From Dongshaea marina (GTDB lineage: Bacteria > Pseudomonadota > Gammaproteobacteria > Enterobacterales > Aeromonadaceae), in the NCBI RefSeq assembly GCF_003072645.1, contig NZ_CP028897.1:881658-945657 (forward strand): a DNA stretch of 64,000 nucleotides. Reading direction: 5' to 3'. The notes under the pieces are model-generated. The model did not search any database and was not told the DNA's origin. It worked only from the letters and a program-made list of their open reading frames with translations. Below are positions 43,708-53,700 of the stretch, one piece after another; position 1 is the stretch's first letter, and every line of letters starts with the position of its first letter. The position numbers and the translations under genes were made by a program.

Positions 43708-44217
43708 TTATTTTTGTACAACGAGAACGGGTGTCTCGGCAAGGGTCACTGGACCTGACATCTTGGTGAGCTCTTTGAGCTCATCAGTGTTGGAGATCAC
43801 GACCGGAGTCAGTACAGACTTGGCCTTTTCCTGCAGCAGTGGCAGATCAAACTCGATGATCACGTCACCGGTCTTCACTTTCTGACCCTCTTCTGCAATG
43901 CGCTTAAAGCCTTCACCTTTGAGCTCAACGGTATCGATACCGAAGTGAACGAACAGCTCTACGCCATTATCAGATTCAAGAGAGAAGGCGTGGTTGGTTT
44001 CGAAGATCTTACCAATCGTACCGTCACAAGGGGCAACCATCTTGTCGCCGGTTGGCTTGATGGCGATACCGTCACCGACGATCTTCTCGGCAAATACCAC
44101 ATCAGGCACTTCCTCGATCGGTACAATTTCACCGGACAGAGGTGCATAAATCTCGATACCTGCGGTTTCGGTATTTTCGTCAGAAACCAGTTTTTTCAGC
44201 TTATCAAAAAGACCCAT
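43708..44217 (-). CDS. crr: PTS glucose-specific enzyme IIA (Crr)
   Basis: This cytosolic phosphocarrier transfers phosphate from HPr to the glucose IIBC permease and, depending on its phosphorylation state, regulates adenylate cyclase and inducer exclusion. The 169-residue protein starts [14 protein letters not shown]. It carries the active-site histidine in [18 protein letters not shown] and the second site histidine in FETNHAFS. Length is equal to E. coli. It is the last gene of ptsH-ptsI-crr. Confidence 0.97.
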   Translation of the reverse strand: MGLFDKLKKLVSDENTETAGIEIYAPLSGEIVPIEEVPDVVFAEKIVGDGIAIKPTGDKMVAPCDGTIGKIFETNHAFSLESDNGVELFVHFGIDTVELKGEGFKRIAEEGQKVKTGDVIIEFDLPLLQEKAKSVLTPVVISNTDELKELTKMSGPVTLAETPVLVVQK

Positions 44218-44265
44218 AAAGATAACTCCTGGAATAATTCAGTTGCTTGCTGCTAAGAGATAGTA

Positions 44266-45990
44266 TCAGACAGCTTGCTGCTTGATAAAGTATTCCATTG
44301 CAAGCTCAATCTCTTTTGCCGTGCCCATTGCTAATACACGGTCAGCGAGGTCTTTGGCATCACTGAAGTTTGTATTGCGAATAAGCTTCTTGATTCGTGG
44401 GATTGAGATGGCACTCATTGAGAACTCATCCAGCCCCATGCCGAGCAGTAACAGAGTTGCACGCTCGTCACCAGCCAGCTCTCCACACATGCCGGTCCAC
44501 TTGCCTTCGGCGTGAGAGGCATCGATCACCTGCTTGATCAGGGTCAATACGGATGGAGTCAGAGGGTTATACATCTCTGAGATCAGCTCATTACCACGGT
44601 CGACGGCCAGGGTGTACTGAGTCAGATCGTTGGTACCGATACTGAAGAAATCAACCTCTTTTGCCAGGTGTGGAGCCATAACCGCAGCGGCAGGTGTTTC
44701 GATCATGATCCCAACTTCAATGGACTCATCAAAGGCGTGGCCTTCGCTGCGAAGTTCGATCTTGAGCTCTTCAACACGCTGTTTGAGGAAGCGGAACTCC
44801 TCAACAGAGATGATCATCGGGAACATGATCCGCAGCTTACCAAAGGCAGAGGCACGCAGGATGGCTCGCAGCTGGGTGTTCATGATCTCAGGGCGATCAA
44901 AGAAGATACGCACTGCACGCCAGCCCAAAAACGGGTTCATCTCTTTTGGCAGATCCAGATAGGGAAGATCTTTGTCGCCGCCAATATCCATGGTACGGAT
45001 GATGATCGGCTGATCAGGCATCGCTTCGGCAACTTCCTTATAGGCGTTGAACTGCTCGTCCTCGGTTGGAAGAGCGTCGCGATCCATGAACAGGAATTCG
45101 GTACGGTACAGGCCTACACCCTCGGCACCATTGCGCAGAGCACCATCAACATCCTTAACTGTTCCGATGTTGGAACAGACTTCGACATTTTGACCATCGA
45201 GGGTGGTTGCAGGGAGATCTTTGAGCTGCTTGAGCTCCTCTTTCTCCTTGAGATAGATGTGCTGAACCTCGCGGTAATGAGTCAATTGCTGCTCACTTGG
45301 GTTGATGACGATCTCATTGTTGATCGCATCCAGAACCACGAAGTCGCCGTGCTGTATCCGCTGAGTGATATCATTGGTCCCGACAATCGCAGGGATCTCC
45401 AGCGAGCGGGCCATGATTGAGGTGTGAGAGGTACGGCCACCCAGATCGGTTATAAATCCAAGGACATAATCCAGGTTAATCTGAGCAGTCTGAGAAGGAG
45501 TCAGATCGTTGGCGATCAGGATCGCTTCCTCAGTAATGGTGCTGAGATTAACGATCTCAATACCCAGGGCATTTTTCAGCAGGCGGCTACCGATATCACG
45601 GAAATCTGTCGCACGCTCTTTCAGATAAGGGTCGTCCAGCTCCGCCATCATGTTGGCAAACTGCTCGATCACCGTATGGATAGCCCGGTCTGCAGAAGCA
45701 TTGTTGTCTTTGATGAAGCTGATCACTTCCTCTTCAAGCTCTTCATCTTCGAGAAGCATGATATGCCCTTCAAAGATCGCTTCTTTTTCTTCACCGAAAG
45801 TCTCGCGAGCAGCTTCCTTGATGATTTCGAGCTGAGCGGCAGAGGCCTCCCGGGCTTCCAGGAAGCGCTTGACCTCCTGTTCAATCTGCTGATCAGCGAT
45901 CGGCTGCTGATTGATGACGATTTCGTCCTCTTTAAGCAGAAGCGCTTTACCAAACGCAATTCCCGGAGACGCTAGGATTCCTGATATCAT
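44266..45990 (-). CDS. ptsI: PTS enzyme I (PtsI)
   Basis: Enzyme I takes phosphate from phosphoenolpyruvate and passes it to HPr, starting the sugar phosphotransferase cascade. It is intact at 574 residues. The start [19 protein letters not shown] (ATG 45990, with AGGAAAGG upstream) fits the family; an in-frame extension to 46050 has no support. The phospho-histidine motif [13 protein letters not shown] and the PEP-binding [12 protein letters not shown] and [15 protein letters not shown] motifs are all present. It is followed by crr after 48 bp. Confidence 0.97.
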   Translation of the reverse strand: MISGILASPGIAFGKALLLKEDEIVINQQPIADQQIEQEVKRFLEAREASAAQLEIIKEAARETFGEEKEAIFEGHIMLLEDEELEEEVISFIKDNNASADRAIHTVIEQFANMMAELDDPYLKERATDFRDIGSRLLKNALGIEIVNLSTITEEAILIANDLTPSQTAQINLDYVLGFITDLGGRTSHTSIMARSLEIPAIVGTNDITQRIQHGDFVVLDAINNEIVINPSEQQLTHYREVQHIYLKEKEELKQLKDLPATTLDGQNVEVCSNIGTVKDVDGALRNGAEGVGLYRTEFLFMDRDALPTEDEQFNAYKEVAEAMPDQPIIIRTMDIGGDKDLPYLDLPKEMNPFLGWRAVRIFFDRPEIMNTQLRAILRASAFGKLRIMFPMIISVEEFRFLKQRVEELKIELRSEGHAFDESIEVGIMIETPAAAVMAPHLAKEVDFFSIGTNDLTQYTLAVDRGNELISEMYNPLTPSVLTLIKQVIDASHAEGKWTGMCGELAGDERATLLLLGMGLDEFSMSAISIPRIKKLIRNTNFSDAKDLADRVLAMGTAKEIELAMEYFIKQQAV

Positions 45991-46054
45991 AACCTTTCCT
46001 GCTGTTATATGAGTGGGGGTCAGAGGTAGAGATGAGGCATGACGCCTCAACTTG

Positions 46055-46312
46055 TTACTCCAGTTCGTCCATCAGGGCAACCAGCTTCTCAACTGCCTGC
46101 TCTGCATCGTCGCCTTCTGCCTTGATCAGAACCTCGGTTCCCTTGGTCAGACCCAGAGTTTGCAGCTTAAACAGGCTCTTTGCGCTTGCAGACTTGCCGT
46201 TCGATTCAACGCTGATTGCGCTCTCAAATGCCTTAGCTTCCTTGACGAATTGTGCGGCAGGACGAGTGTGCAGGCCGTTTTCAGCTGTGATAACAACAGA
46301 CTTTTCGTACAT
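46055..46312 (-). CDS. ptsH: PTS phosphocarrier HPr
   Basis: The 85-residue protein has the family's usual length. The phosphorylated histidine lies in [13 protein letters not shown] (His15), and Ser46 is in [14 protein letters not shown]. It is the first gene of the operon and lies 64 bp upstream of ptsI. The leader region upstream (about 530 bp) should hold the operon promoters. Confidence 0.97.
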   Translation of the reverse strand: MYEKSVVITAENGLHTRPAAQFVKEAKAFESAISVESNGKSASAKSLFKLQTLGLTKGTEVLIKAEGDDAEQAVEKLVALMDELE

Positions 46313-46841
46313 TGAGATTCACCTTACTTGTTAATTAAGTTGATTGAGTTCCTAATCTGATGGCCAGCATCTTAACACCAAGCCAGGGGGTTTTAAGTGC
46401 TCAAACGAACCATCAACCGGGTATAGGGTTCAAAAAGCAGTAAAACTGCCTCTTTTTGCTCCAAAAGGTGATGCCGGGATTTCGTTTTTTGAAGCCGATC
46501 ACATAAAACAGCCTGGTTACTGTCTACGCAAGTCTTTATTCATTACACAAAAAAACACTTTGTTACGTTAGAAACTGAGCTGTTTTTCTGCCTGAGACTC
46601 AATAGTGAACGGGGTTTATGGGTGACACTTATCCCAGTTTGGCATCTTGCCTCTCGAATTAGTTTGCAGTGTAAAATAAGTTATCTCCCAGTGCAAATCC
46701 CCCTGCCAGCCCTTGAATAAACTGTGATCTGCATCGACATCGGCCTTAAATCACTCTACAGTGAACCTTATAGCGATCTAATTGATATTCCAGAAGTAAA
46801 TCACTCAGAACTGGGGATTTACTGGATCTTTGGAGGGGATA
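46313..46841. other. long divergent intergenic region upstream of ptsH
   Basis: About 529 bp separate ptsH (minus) from the KASIII-like gene (plus). No gene, RNA or repeat was recognised. In enterobacteria the pts promoters with CRP sites occupy such a region; I see no convincing full CRP palindrome by eye. Confidence 0.5.
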
Positions 46842-47977
46842 ATGGTTCAGGCCGTGATCAGTGGCAGTGGGTTTGTACATGGTGAGCACGGGGTTACGAG
46901 TAAGGCCCTGGTTGAAAGCTTCAATCGTTATGTCGATCTATACAACGAAGAGAATAGCTCTGCGATCGATGCCGGGCGGCTGCAGGCCAGAGAGTATTCG
47001 ACTCTGACCCATATCGAGCAGCACTATGGTATTGAGCACAGGTATTTCGTGACTTCAGAGGGGGTTTTAGATCCTGAGGTGATGCAACCTCTTTTGAGCG
47101 AGCGTCCTGAGCACTATCCTTCACTGCCCGCTGAGCTGGCGGTTAGTGCAGCCGAGCAGGCTCTGGAGCAGGCCGAGTGTGATCCCTCACAGATTGAGCT
47201 GGTGATCGTCGCCTCCTCTGAAGCTTTTCGCCTGGCACCTCAACTGGCAGCCGAGGTTCAGCATTTTCTCGGAGCCCCGGCTATGGCTACGATCTTAATA
47301 TGGGAGATTGCTCCGGGCTGATGGCTCTGGGAAATGCCCGGGCTGCCATCGAATCAGGTCAGGCAAAGCGAGTGCTGGTGGTGGTCCCCGAGATAGGCTC
47401 GGCCCAGTTGAATTTCAGAGATCGGCATAGCCATTTCAGCTTGGGTGATGGTTGCTGTGCCTTGCTGCTTGAGGCCCGTGAGTGTTGCAGGGCGAAACGC
47501 TGGCATAAGATCCTGGATCAACGGCTGGTCTCTCTGTATTCGAATAACATTGCCAACCAATTTGGTGTGTTGGGACGTTGCAACCCCGATACCCTGTATG
47601 CGGAAGATAAGTGGCTTCAGCAGCGCAGTGGTGCAAGATTTAATGAGCTTGAGCCACTGGTTACTACCTTCGCCAATGCCTGGCTCTCGGATATTGGGCT
47701 TGCTCCGGAGAACATTGCGGCTATCTGGCTCCAGCAAAGCTCATGGGCGCTGAATCAGCGAATCGGTACGGCTTTTCTCAAAGAGCGGCTCTCGGAGCAA
47801 TCTCTTCCTTCCATTATGCAAACCTATGGTGATCTGGCTTCGGCAGGTGCTCTTGCATGTTTTCATCTGCATAAAGAGGCACTTGCCCCTGGAGAGCAGG
47901 GGATCCTATTGGTATTCGGCAGTGGCTATAATCTGGGGTGTATGCGCCTGGAGGCTGAAATCCTGTCGAAGCCATAA
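46842..47977 (+). CDS. 3-oxoacyl-ACP synthase III-like protein with altered catalytic site (frameshifted)
   Basis: This thiolase-fold protein of the FabH (KASIII) family has about 378 residues after restoring one C at 47275-47278 (CCCC), which gives LGAPGYGYDLNMGDCSGLM. The nucleophile cysteine in GDCSG is kept. The histidine normally in WLHQANxxMN is glutamine here (WLQQSSWALN), and the asparagine of YGNTSSAG is aspartate (YGDLASAG). It may therefore catalyse a different condensation or acyl transfer, or be non-catalytic. The ATG at 46842 has GGAGGGGAT just upstream. No lipid or polyketide genes adjoin it. Confidence 0.75.
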
Positions 47978-48087
47978 TGGTTTTTAGGACAAAGCAGGTG
48001 AAAGACCTGCCAGCTTCAGCGGGTCTTAACAGGTAATTTGGATGACATTGAATTGAGATAACTGGTCGCAAGGCAGTGGAGGAGCAG

Positions 48088-49541
48088 ATGAGTGGCAGCA
48101 GTCGAAGGCTATTACACACACTGATCGCATTTGCACTTTTTTCGATTTATGGGGTACAGGTTTGCCCATTTCTGGAGGAGCTGTCGGTTGCTCAGCTACT
48201 GCTGCCAGTCGTCATCATGTTTTTGCTGTTGCTGATAAGTCGCTCACTGCTACAGGGCTGGCTAAATAGCGTTGATGAACGCCGCCGGGTTGGATATCAG
48301 TTCAGGGTGGATTGGCTCCTTTACTCTTTGGCAGGGTTACTGATCGCTTTGTTCAATATGTTGTTTTACCAGGGCCCACTGGAGAGCGGACTTAAGGTGG
48401 TACTGGGATTGATAGCCTTTGGTTTTTTCGTGGCTTGCGATCAGGCCTTGTATTCCGAGCGCTGCCTGGCTGAGCAGATGGAAAGGCAGGGGATCAATAT
48501 CATTCCTGACTCCGAGCCGTTTCCGGTTTCCCGAAAGTTTATGCTGTTTTCGATCATTAGTGCTCTGCTGATGGCCCTGATTCTATTTTTGGTGGTTTGC
48601 AAGGATCTGGAGTGGTTGATGGGAGAGGGGCGAAGATCCATCAGCAGCTGGCCCAGCGCTATATCCTGACAGAGTTTGGCTTCGTCACTGCGGTATTTAT
48701 CTGCTACAGCGTGCTCATCATCCGTAACTATTCGGCCAATCTTAAGTTTTTTCTCGGGCATCAGCAGCGGATCTTACAGCAGGTCTCCTCGGGGCGAACC
48801 GATATTTCAGTTCCCGTGACCAGCAATGATGAGTTTGGGGTTATTGCCCGCCACACGAACCTGATGATTGAGGGGCTGGCAGCTAAGACCCTGGAGGTGA
48901 GACAGACCCGGGATGTGGCAATCTTAGGGCTCGCTTCTTTGGCTGAGACCCGGGATAACGAAACGGGCTTGCATATCATCCGCACCCAGAACTATGTCAA
49001 AGCCCTGGCAGAATGGCTGTATGCCGAGGGCCACTGCCGGAATGAGCTAAACGAGGAGAGCATCGAGCTTATCTTTAAGTCGGCTCCGCTGCATGATATC
49101 GGCAAGGTTGGGATCCCGGATGCCGTCCTGCTTAAACCGGGTAAACTGACCGACGAAGAGTGGCAGATCATGAAGCAGCATCCGCAAATCGGCAAACTGG
49201 CTCTGGAGCGGGCCGAGGAGCAGCTGGGGTCCAACTCGTTTTTACGCTATGCCGGAGAGATTGCCCTGAGCCATCATGAGAAGTGGGATGGCTCAGGCTA
49301 TCCTGAGGGGCTGGTGGGAGAGGAGATCCCGCTGAGTGCCCGCCTGATGGCTCTGGCTGATGTGTATGATGCCTTGATCTCAAAAAGGGTCTACAAGGAG
49401 GCCTTCTCTCACCAAAAGGCCCGGGAGATTATTCTTGAGGGAGAGGCGAGTCACTTTGATCCTTTGGTCGTGACAGCATTTATCGCCTGTGAGGCCGAAT
49501 TCAGAGCGATTGCCGAGGCTCATAGTGACTCGGCGCATTAG
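48088..49541 (+). CDS. membrane HD-GYP domain phosphodiesterase (frameshifted)
   Basis: This is a probable cyclic-di-GMP phosphodiesterase. The N-terminal 220 residues form about five or six membrane helices, followed by a HAMP-like linker (SSGRTDISVPVTSNDEFG) and a C-terminal HD-GYP domain (about 300-470). The complete signature is present: HDIGKVGIPD, HHEKWDGSGYPEGL and the DVYDAL helix. One G is missing at 48627-48630 (GGGG); repair continues as EGAKIHQQLAQRYILTE. Restored length is about 484 residues. ATG 48088 has a GGAGGAG ribosome site. It lies 110 bp after the KASIII-like gene. Confidence 0.87.
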
Positions 49542-49638
49542 CAGCTGCCATTATTTGGCTCTCAAACGACTCTTTATATCAAACAATTCTTAAACCCCTC
49601 CTCAAAAGAGCCGATAAGGAGAGGAGGAGGGTGCTGTT

Positions 49639-50504
49639 ATGGATATTCAAACGGTTGTTTCGACAACAACGGGGAGCGTTTCGGTATCCGCACCAGAAAA
49701 ATCGACTCAGAGCGTTGGTGATCTTATCTCTTCCGGGATGGGATCACGGATTCGACACCTTCACTGGCGGTTGAAGGTGAGCTGATGGTGCTTAAGATGC
49801 TATTAGAGCGTCTGACCGGTAAACGGATCGATCTCCACGATTTTGCAGGGGAGTCGACCGCTGCTGTGTCTCAGGTTGAGATGACAGCAAGTGGATTTAT
49901 GGCGATTCATGGGGAGCTTGAAACCCGGGCAGGGCAACAGGCGGCCTTTGAACTTGAGATTTCCAGCGAGTTTAACCTTGAACAGGTTCAGGTGAGTGAG
50001 TTGGAGCTGGCCTCTCAGAGTGAGGGGAGCTGACCGATCCTCTGGTGATCAATCTGGGTCGGCAGTTTGCGGATCTGGATAGCGGAAAGTTCCACTTTGA
50101 TCTTGATGCGGATGGTGAGCAGGACTGGGTTCCCAGCCTGGCTGCGGGCTCTGCTTTTGTTGCGCTGGATCGAAATCACAATCAGCGCATCGATAATGGC
50201 AATGAGCTGTTTGGCCCTCGTAGTGGTGATGGCTTTTCTGAGCTGGCGATGCATGATGATAACCGGGATGGAAAAATTGATGCCGAAGATAGTGTCTATG
50301 CCAGGCTAAAGATCTGGCGACCCGGTGGCGAGCTGCTGGCCCTGGCTGATGTGGGCGTGCACTCGATCTCTTTGCAGGCGGTGACCCGCGAGCAGGATTA
50401 CCGGGGGATCAGGGCGAGCTTCTTGGTAAGCTGCGAAAAGAGAGCGATTTTACCCGTGAAGATGGCTCACAGGGGGTTGTTCAGCACATCGATTTGGTGA
50501 TCTG
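49639..50504 (+). CDS. EF-hand-like calcium-motif protein (frameshifted)
   Basis: The restored protein has about 288 residues and no signal peptide. The C-terminal half contains aspartate-rich loops, DLDADGEQDW, DRNHNQRIDNGNELFGP and DDNRDGKIDAED, matching the DxDxDG EF-hand/dockerin type, in the order seen in a widespread bacterial family that ends GELxxKxR...FTREDG..GVVQHIDL. Three single-base losses occur, at 49740-49742, 50024-50027 and 50403-50407 (G runs). The start ATG 49639 has a GGAGGAGGG ribosome site. The function of this family is not known to me; calcium-dependent folding or binding is inferred from the loops. Confidence 0.65.
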
Positions 50505-50532
50505 AAGCAATGGATTCACAGCTGAATTTTGG

Positions 50533-50557
50533 ATGGCTCCTGCGGGAGCCATTTTTT
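50533..50557 (+). terminator. Rho-independent terminator
   Basis: The perfect 8-bp stem ATGGCTCC/GGAGCCAT (50533-50540 and 50545-50552) with a TGCG loop is followed by a T run, 30 bp after the calcium-motif gene. The MITE copy begins 10 bp later. Confidence 0.88.
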
Positions 50558-50566
50558 AGACCGGGC

Positions 50567-50835
50567 TAGGTGCTGTCGACATTTCCAATTTTGAACCTGT
50601 TGTCCCTGAAAATGTTCTGTTCGCGGCGCGAGTCATGAGGTTTAGTTGTTCTAAATGAGTGATGAGCAACAATGAACAGGGCTTTTTCAGGCGCAACCCG
50701 AAGGGCTGTGGCTATTTTCCCTCCCAGCCGCGTTATCAGATGCTCATGTAGAGCAACTACACCACACATCTTCTGTCTTGCTGGATGAAAAAATTGCCAA
50801 CTGCAGAGCCAAATCTGAAACGTCAACAGAGCCTA
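50567..50835. mobile_element. 269-bp MITE-like element, copy 2
   Basis: This has the same length and layout as the element at 13899-14167, with differences spread along it. Its left end (TAGGTGCTGTCGACATTTC) is degraded relative to the right end (GAAACGTCAACAGAGCCTA). It is bounded by TA on both sides and encodes no transposase. The right end supplies the last three codons and the stop of the converging ygfA gene. Confidence 0.8.
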
Positions 50836-51412
50836 AACTGCAGGTGGCGAGTTGGGGTGATAACTTCAGCAAGCGGGATATCCCAGGGCTGGGGCTCAAG
50901 CTCATCCACTTGCTGGCAGTCGAAGGCGATCCCTATGAGCCGTGGTGGCTTATCCATTCTCACCAGAGGAGCCAGGGTGCGATCGTAAAAACCGCCTCCC
51001 ATCCCCAGCCGGTTTCCCCGGTGATCAAATGCCACCAGGGGAACCAGCAGCAGATCGAGCTCCTCAATAGGACAAAGGCGGGTGACATTGAGCGGTGGCT
51101 CAGGAATATTGAAACGGTTTTTAAGGAGCTCGGTCTCGGGGCGGTGTTCGATGAACAGCAGGTTTCCCGGGGTAAAGGGGTGCAGTACCGGCAGGAATAT
51201 CTCGTGCTCAGGCAGCAGAGTCTCGAGCAGTGGTGCTGTATCTATCTCGTGATCATTGCTGATGAAAGCGGCAATTCTGAGGGGGCGGAGCTAAGGCGCT
51301 GTTTGACATTATTGGCCAGTGACAGGGCAGCCTGTTGGCGCTGTTGGGCCGGGATATTTCGGCACAGGGCACGGATCTTTTGACGGATCTTTGGGGGAAG
51401 AGAGTTATCCAT
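50823..51412 (-). CDS. ygfA: 5-formyltetrahydrofolate cyclo-ligase (frameshifted)
   Basis: This converts 5-formyl-THF to 5,10-methenyl-THF with ATP. The conserved C-terminal motifs are present: LDLLLVPLVAFDHRGNRLG, MGGGFYDRTL and WDIPLAEVITP. One base is missing at 51281-51285 (GGGGG); repair joins LSSAPLRIAAFISNDHE. Restored length is about 196 residues. It lies downstream of zapA and 6S RNA, as in E. coli. The final residues (RLC, stop) are encoded by the MITE end, so the natural C-terminus has been replaced. Confidence 0.9.
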
Positions 51413-51451
51413 GATTATTAAATCTTCCATGAGTAAGAGTCATGGTCGGGA

Positions 51452-51630
51452 GGACCCCAAGGTGCCGTCGCAGGTTCCTGTCCTTGAACCCTACGGCTCA
51501 AGGCGGGAGTTGGGTTTTGACCTCAGGCTTCTCGGTTCAAGCCGAGCTTGCACAATAGTCAAAGACGCAATTCCCTTAACTGTAATTATCGGCTCAGGGA
51601 CGTCGACTAGCTAACGTACACCCCAGGGTA
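51452..51630 (-). ncRNA. ssrS: 6S RNA
   Basis: 6S RNA binds sigma70 RNA polymerase and dampens transcription in stationary phase. The region between zapA and ygfA on the minus strand contains the conserved pieces GTCCCTGAGCCGATA, GCTCGGCTTGAACCGAGAAG, and GGTTCAAGG before CCTGCGACGGCACC. The two ends (CCCTGGGGTG and CACCTTGGGG) pair with G-U wobbles to close the long rod. The synteny zapA-ssrS-ygfA is the same as in enterobacteria. The ends are estimated to a few bases. Confidence 0.93.
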
Positions 51631-51636
51631 ATCTTT

Positions 51637-51987
51637 TTACTTGACCGCCTTGCTATCATCAGCCAGACGGCTTCCATGTTCTGTCAGCGCTTGCTCTATG
51701 GTATTTTGCAGCAGTTTGATCCGCTGATCCATATTTTCAGCATATTGATGGTTCTTCTCTTTTTCAAGAGTCAATTCATGGCAGCAGTTCAGGGCGACCA
51801 TGATTGCAACCTGCTCATTATTGCTGATCCTGGAGCGCTGCTTCAGATCGCGGATCTTTTCTCTGAGCTGACTCGCTGCCTGGATCAGCTCCTCCTGCTG
51901 ACCAGCCGGGCAGGCGATCTTATAGATCCGATCCAAGATCGTGACTTCTACCGCTTCGGTTGGCGTTTTATCTTCCGGATTAGTCAT
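51637..51987 (-). CDS. zapA: cell division protein ZapA
   Basis: ZapA binds and bundles FtsZ filaments at mid-cell. The 116-residue protein has the N-terminal segment VEVTILDRIYKIACPAGQQEEL, which is the ZapA fold, followed by a coiled-coil (HELTLEKEKNHQYAENMDQRIKLL). Length is close to E. coli ZapA (109). It diverges from ygfB, and 6S RNA lies directly downstream, the classical arrangement. Confidence 0.93.
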   Translation of the reverse strand: MTNPEDKTPTEAVEVTILDRIYKIACPAGQQEELIQAASQLREKIRDLKQRSRISNNEQVAIMVALNCCHELTLEKEKNHQYAENMDQRIKLLQNTIEQALTEHGSRLADDSKAVK

Positions 51988-52136
51988 AAGGCGGCAGCTG
52001 CTCCATCAAATGCTTCTAAGGCGAATATATAGAGTGAAACCAAGAGTTTCAAGCACTACTGTCATTGGAGGGCCCGCAGTGTTAGCATTATGCTCAATCC
52101 CTAAGCAATAGTGGCGATTGTTTCGCCGGAGAGTTG

Positions 52137-52709
52137 ATGAGTACGAATAAATGCCCAAGCTACACAGATGTAGCCGAACTTTTTGAACAGCAGGAGTTGA
52201 TGACATCACCGACTGAAGTTCATGGGTTGTTAACCGGCTTTGTTGCGGGAGGGGTATCGCTCAAAGATCGCAGTTGGCTGGGGGAGCTTGATGATCTGTT
52301 AAATGATGGAAATCCACTGGCCGAGAGCTGCAGTGAGACTCTGGAGCGTTTGACGCGCTGTATCTGTGAACAGCTGACCGAGCGAGATGGCCTGTTCGAA
52401 CTGATGATGCCCAAGAGTGAGCTTCCTCTGGATGAGCGTCTGGAGTACCTGTCGGAGTGGGCTCAGGCATTTTTGGTTGGCCTGGGGCTGATGCAGCAGA
52501 AGTTGAACCAGGCATCTGAAGAGCTTCAGGAGATGATTCAGGATATCTCGAGCATCACCCAAGTGAGCCTTGATTTTGAGCAGGAAGATGAATCGGGAGA
52601 AGAGGCTTTCATGGTGTTGTATGAGCACCTGCGCCTTGGGGTTCTGATGACATTCGAAGAGTATGGGGCTTGTAACGGTGGTGAAAGTAGCCGGGTGACC
52701 CTTCACTAA
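52137..52709 (+). CDS. ygfB: UPF0149 family protein YgfB
   Basis: The 190-residue helical protein has the family motifs SPTEVHGLLTGFVAGG near residue 22 and WAQAFLVGLGLMQQKL in the middle. It is conserved beside zapA in gammaproteobacteria. In Pseudomonas a YgfB homologue affects gene expression linked to antibiotic tolerance; its role here is unknown. The start ATG 52137 is immediately preceded by GGAGAGTTG. Confidence 0.88.
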   Translation: MSTNKCPSYTDVAELFEQQELMTSPTEVHGLLTGFVAGGVSLKDRSWLGELDDLLNDGNPLAESCSETLERLTRCICEQLTERDGLFELMMPKSELPLDERLEYLSEWAQAFLVGLGLMQQKLNQASEELQEMIQDISSITQVSLDFEQEDESGEEAFMVLYEHLRLGVLMTFEEYGACNGGESSRVTLH

Positions 52710-52736
52710 GCTCACAGGGTTCTTACAAATACAGGG

Positions 52737-52768
52737 AAAGCATTGGTCGCAGGGCTGATGCTTTTTTT
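52737..52768 (+). terminator. terminator of ygfB
   Basis: The stem AAAGCAT/ATGCTTT (52737-52743 and 52758-52764) has a 14-nt loop and a run of seven Ts, about 30 bp after the stop codon. The loop is long, so the hairpin is only moderate. Confidence 0.6.
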
Positions 52769-52849
52769 GTACCAAAGAAGCATAACGCAGAGGCTTGTTG
52801 CCAATTAAGTGGTAATGGGAAAATTAGAATTTATTAAGAAGAAGAGAGA

Positions 52850-52933
52850 TGGTGGAGGGGAAGGATTCGAACCTTCGAAGGCGGAGCCGTCAGATTTACA
52901 GTCTGATCCCTTTGGCCACTCGGGAACCCCTCC
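52850..52933 (-). tRNA. tRNA-Tyr (GTA), copy with a missing base
   Basis: The anticodon GTA occurs in GACTGTAAATC, with a class II long variable arm and encoded CCA. This copy is 84 nt where the neighbour is 85, because the G run at the acceptor/T-stem junction has four Gs instead of five. The missing base would leave the 3' acceptor strand one base short. I take it as a sequence error rather than a dead gene. Confidence 0.85.
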
Positions 52934-52959
52934 ACGAGTATTGAATTGTTGCACGAGAA

Positions 52960-53044
<85 letters not shown>

Positions 53045-53165
53045 TCAAGTGCGGGATGCATACTACCAGATTCGGGGGCGTTGTGAACCCCGGAAAGCAA
53101 AAAAACTAAAAAATATGCCTAACTGGTCGATAAATGTCTAATTGGTTGAAAATTAGGCTTTTGTT

Positions 53166-53651
53166 GTGGATATAGACGGGCGATCTCTGTTGGTTCATGA
53201 GCTGCAGCTGGGGCAGCAGCTAAACCTGGCGGTGCATCAGCACCGGCGCAGAGATTTTGCCCTGCTGCTCAGCCTTATCTCTTCGGATCCCATGGAGCAG
53301 GCGGTTCTTAAAGCCACCCCAACCCTTGAGCTGCTACGTCAGCCGCTGCGCGAGCAATTTGAGCTTCCCGAGCCTCGTCCGCTCAAGCCGGACTCTGAGG
53401 ATTTTGCCAGAGGGGTGATGTTAAGGGGACAGTTTGAATCGGGAGGGCTGGCGGCCGTGCGGCTGCAACAGGCCTTCTATGCTGAACCGCTGACCGCGGA
53501 GTCCGGGAGCTCGGTTCCTCCTGAGGTGCTTGATGATGTCACGCTACGCAGTCAGTATCGCTATCAGCAGCAGCTAAGCTGTGTGACCAGCCCGGCCCCC
53601 GATGTGTCTATGTTGGATATCCTGGATCAACTCAATTCCAAGGTTGCCTGA
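53166..53651 (+). CDS. hypothetical protein, 161 residues
   Basis: I do not recognise this protein. The frame has normal coding character for the window, a GTG start and no signal peptide or membrane segment. The sequence is rich in Leu and Gln (LLVHELQLGQQLNLAVHQHRR) and ends in a helical segment MLDILDQLNSKVA. The ribosome site is poor, so the true start may be internal. It lies between the divergent tRNA-Tyr pair and the convergent M32 carboxypeptidase. Confidence 0.55.
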   Translation: MDIDGRSLLVHELQLGQQLNLAVHQHRRRDFALLLSLISSDPMEQAVLKATPTLELLRQPLREQFELPEPRPLKPDSEDFARGVMLRGQFESGGLAAVRLQQAFYAEPLTAESGSSVPPEVLDDVTLRSQYRYQQQLSCVTSPAPDVSMLDILDQLNSKVA

Positions 53652-53700
53652 GCTTAAGCTGACGGATGATGGGGAAGAGCAGAGGCTTCCCCCATTTGGC

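Noticed and set aside
44668-45420. Long plus-strand ORF of 250 codons
   Set aside because: It is fully antisense to the intact, well conserved ptsI gene and has no family similarity; it is a shadow frame.
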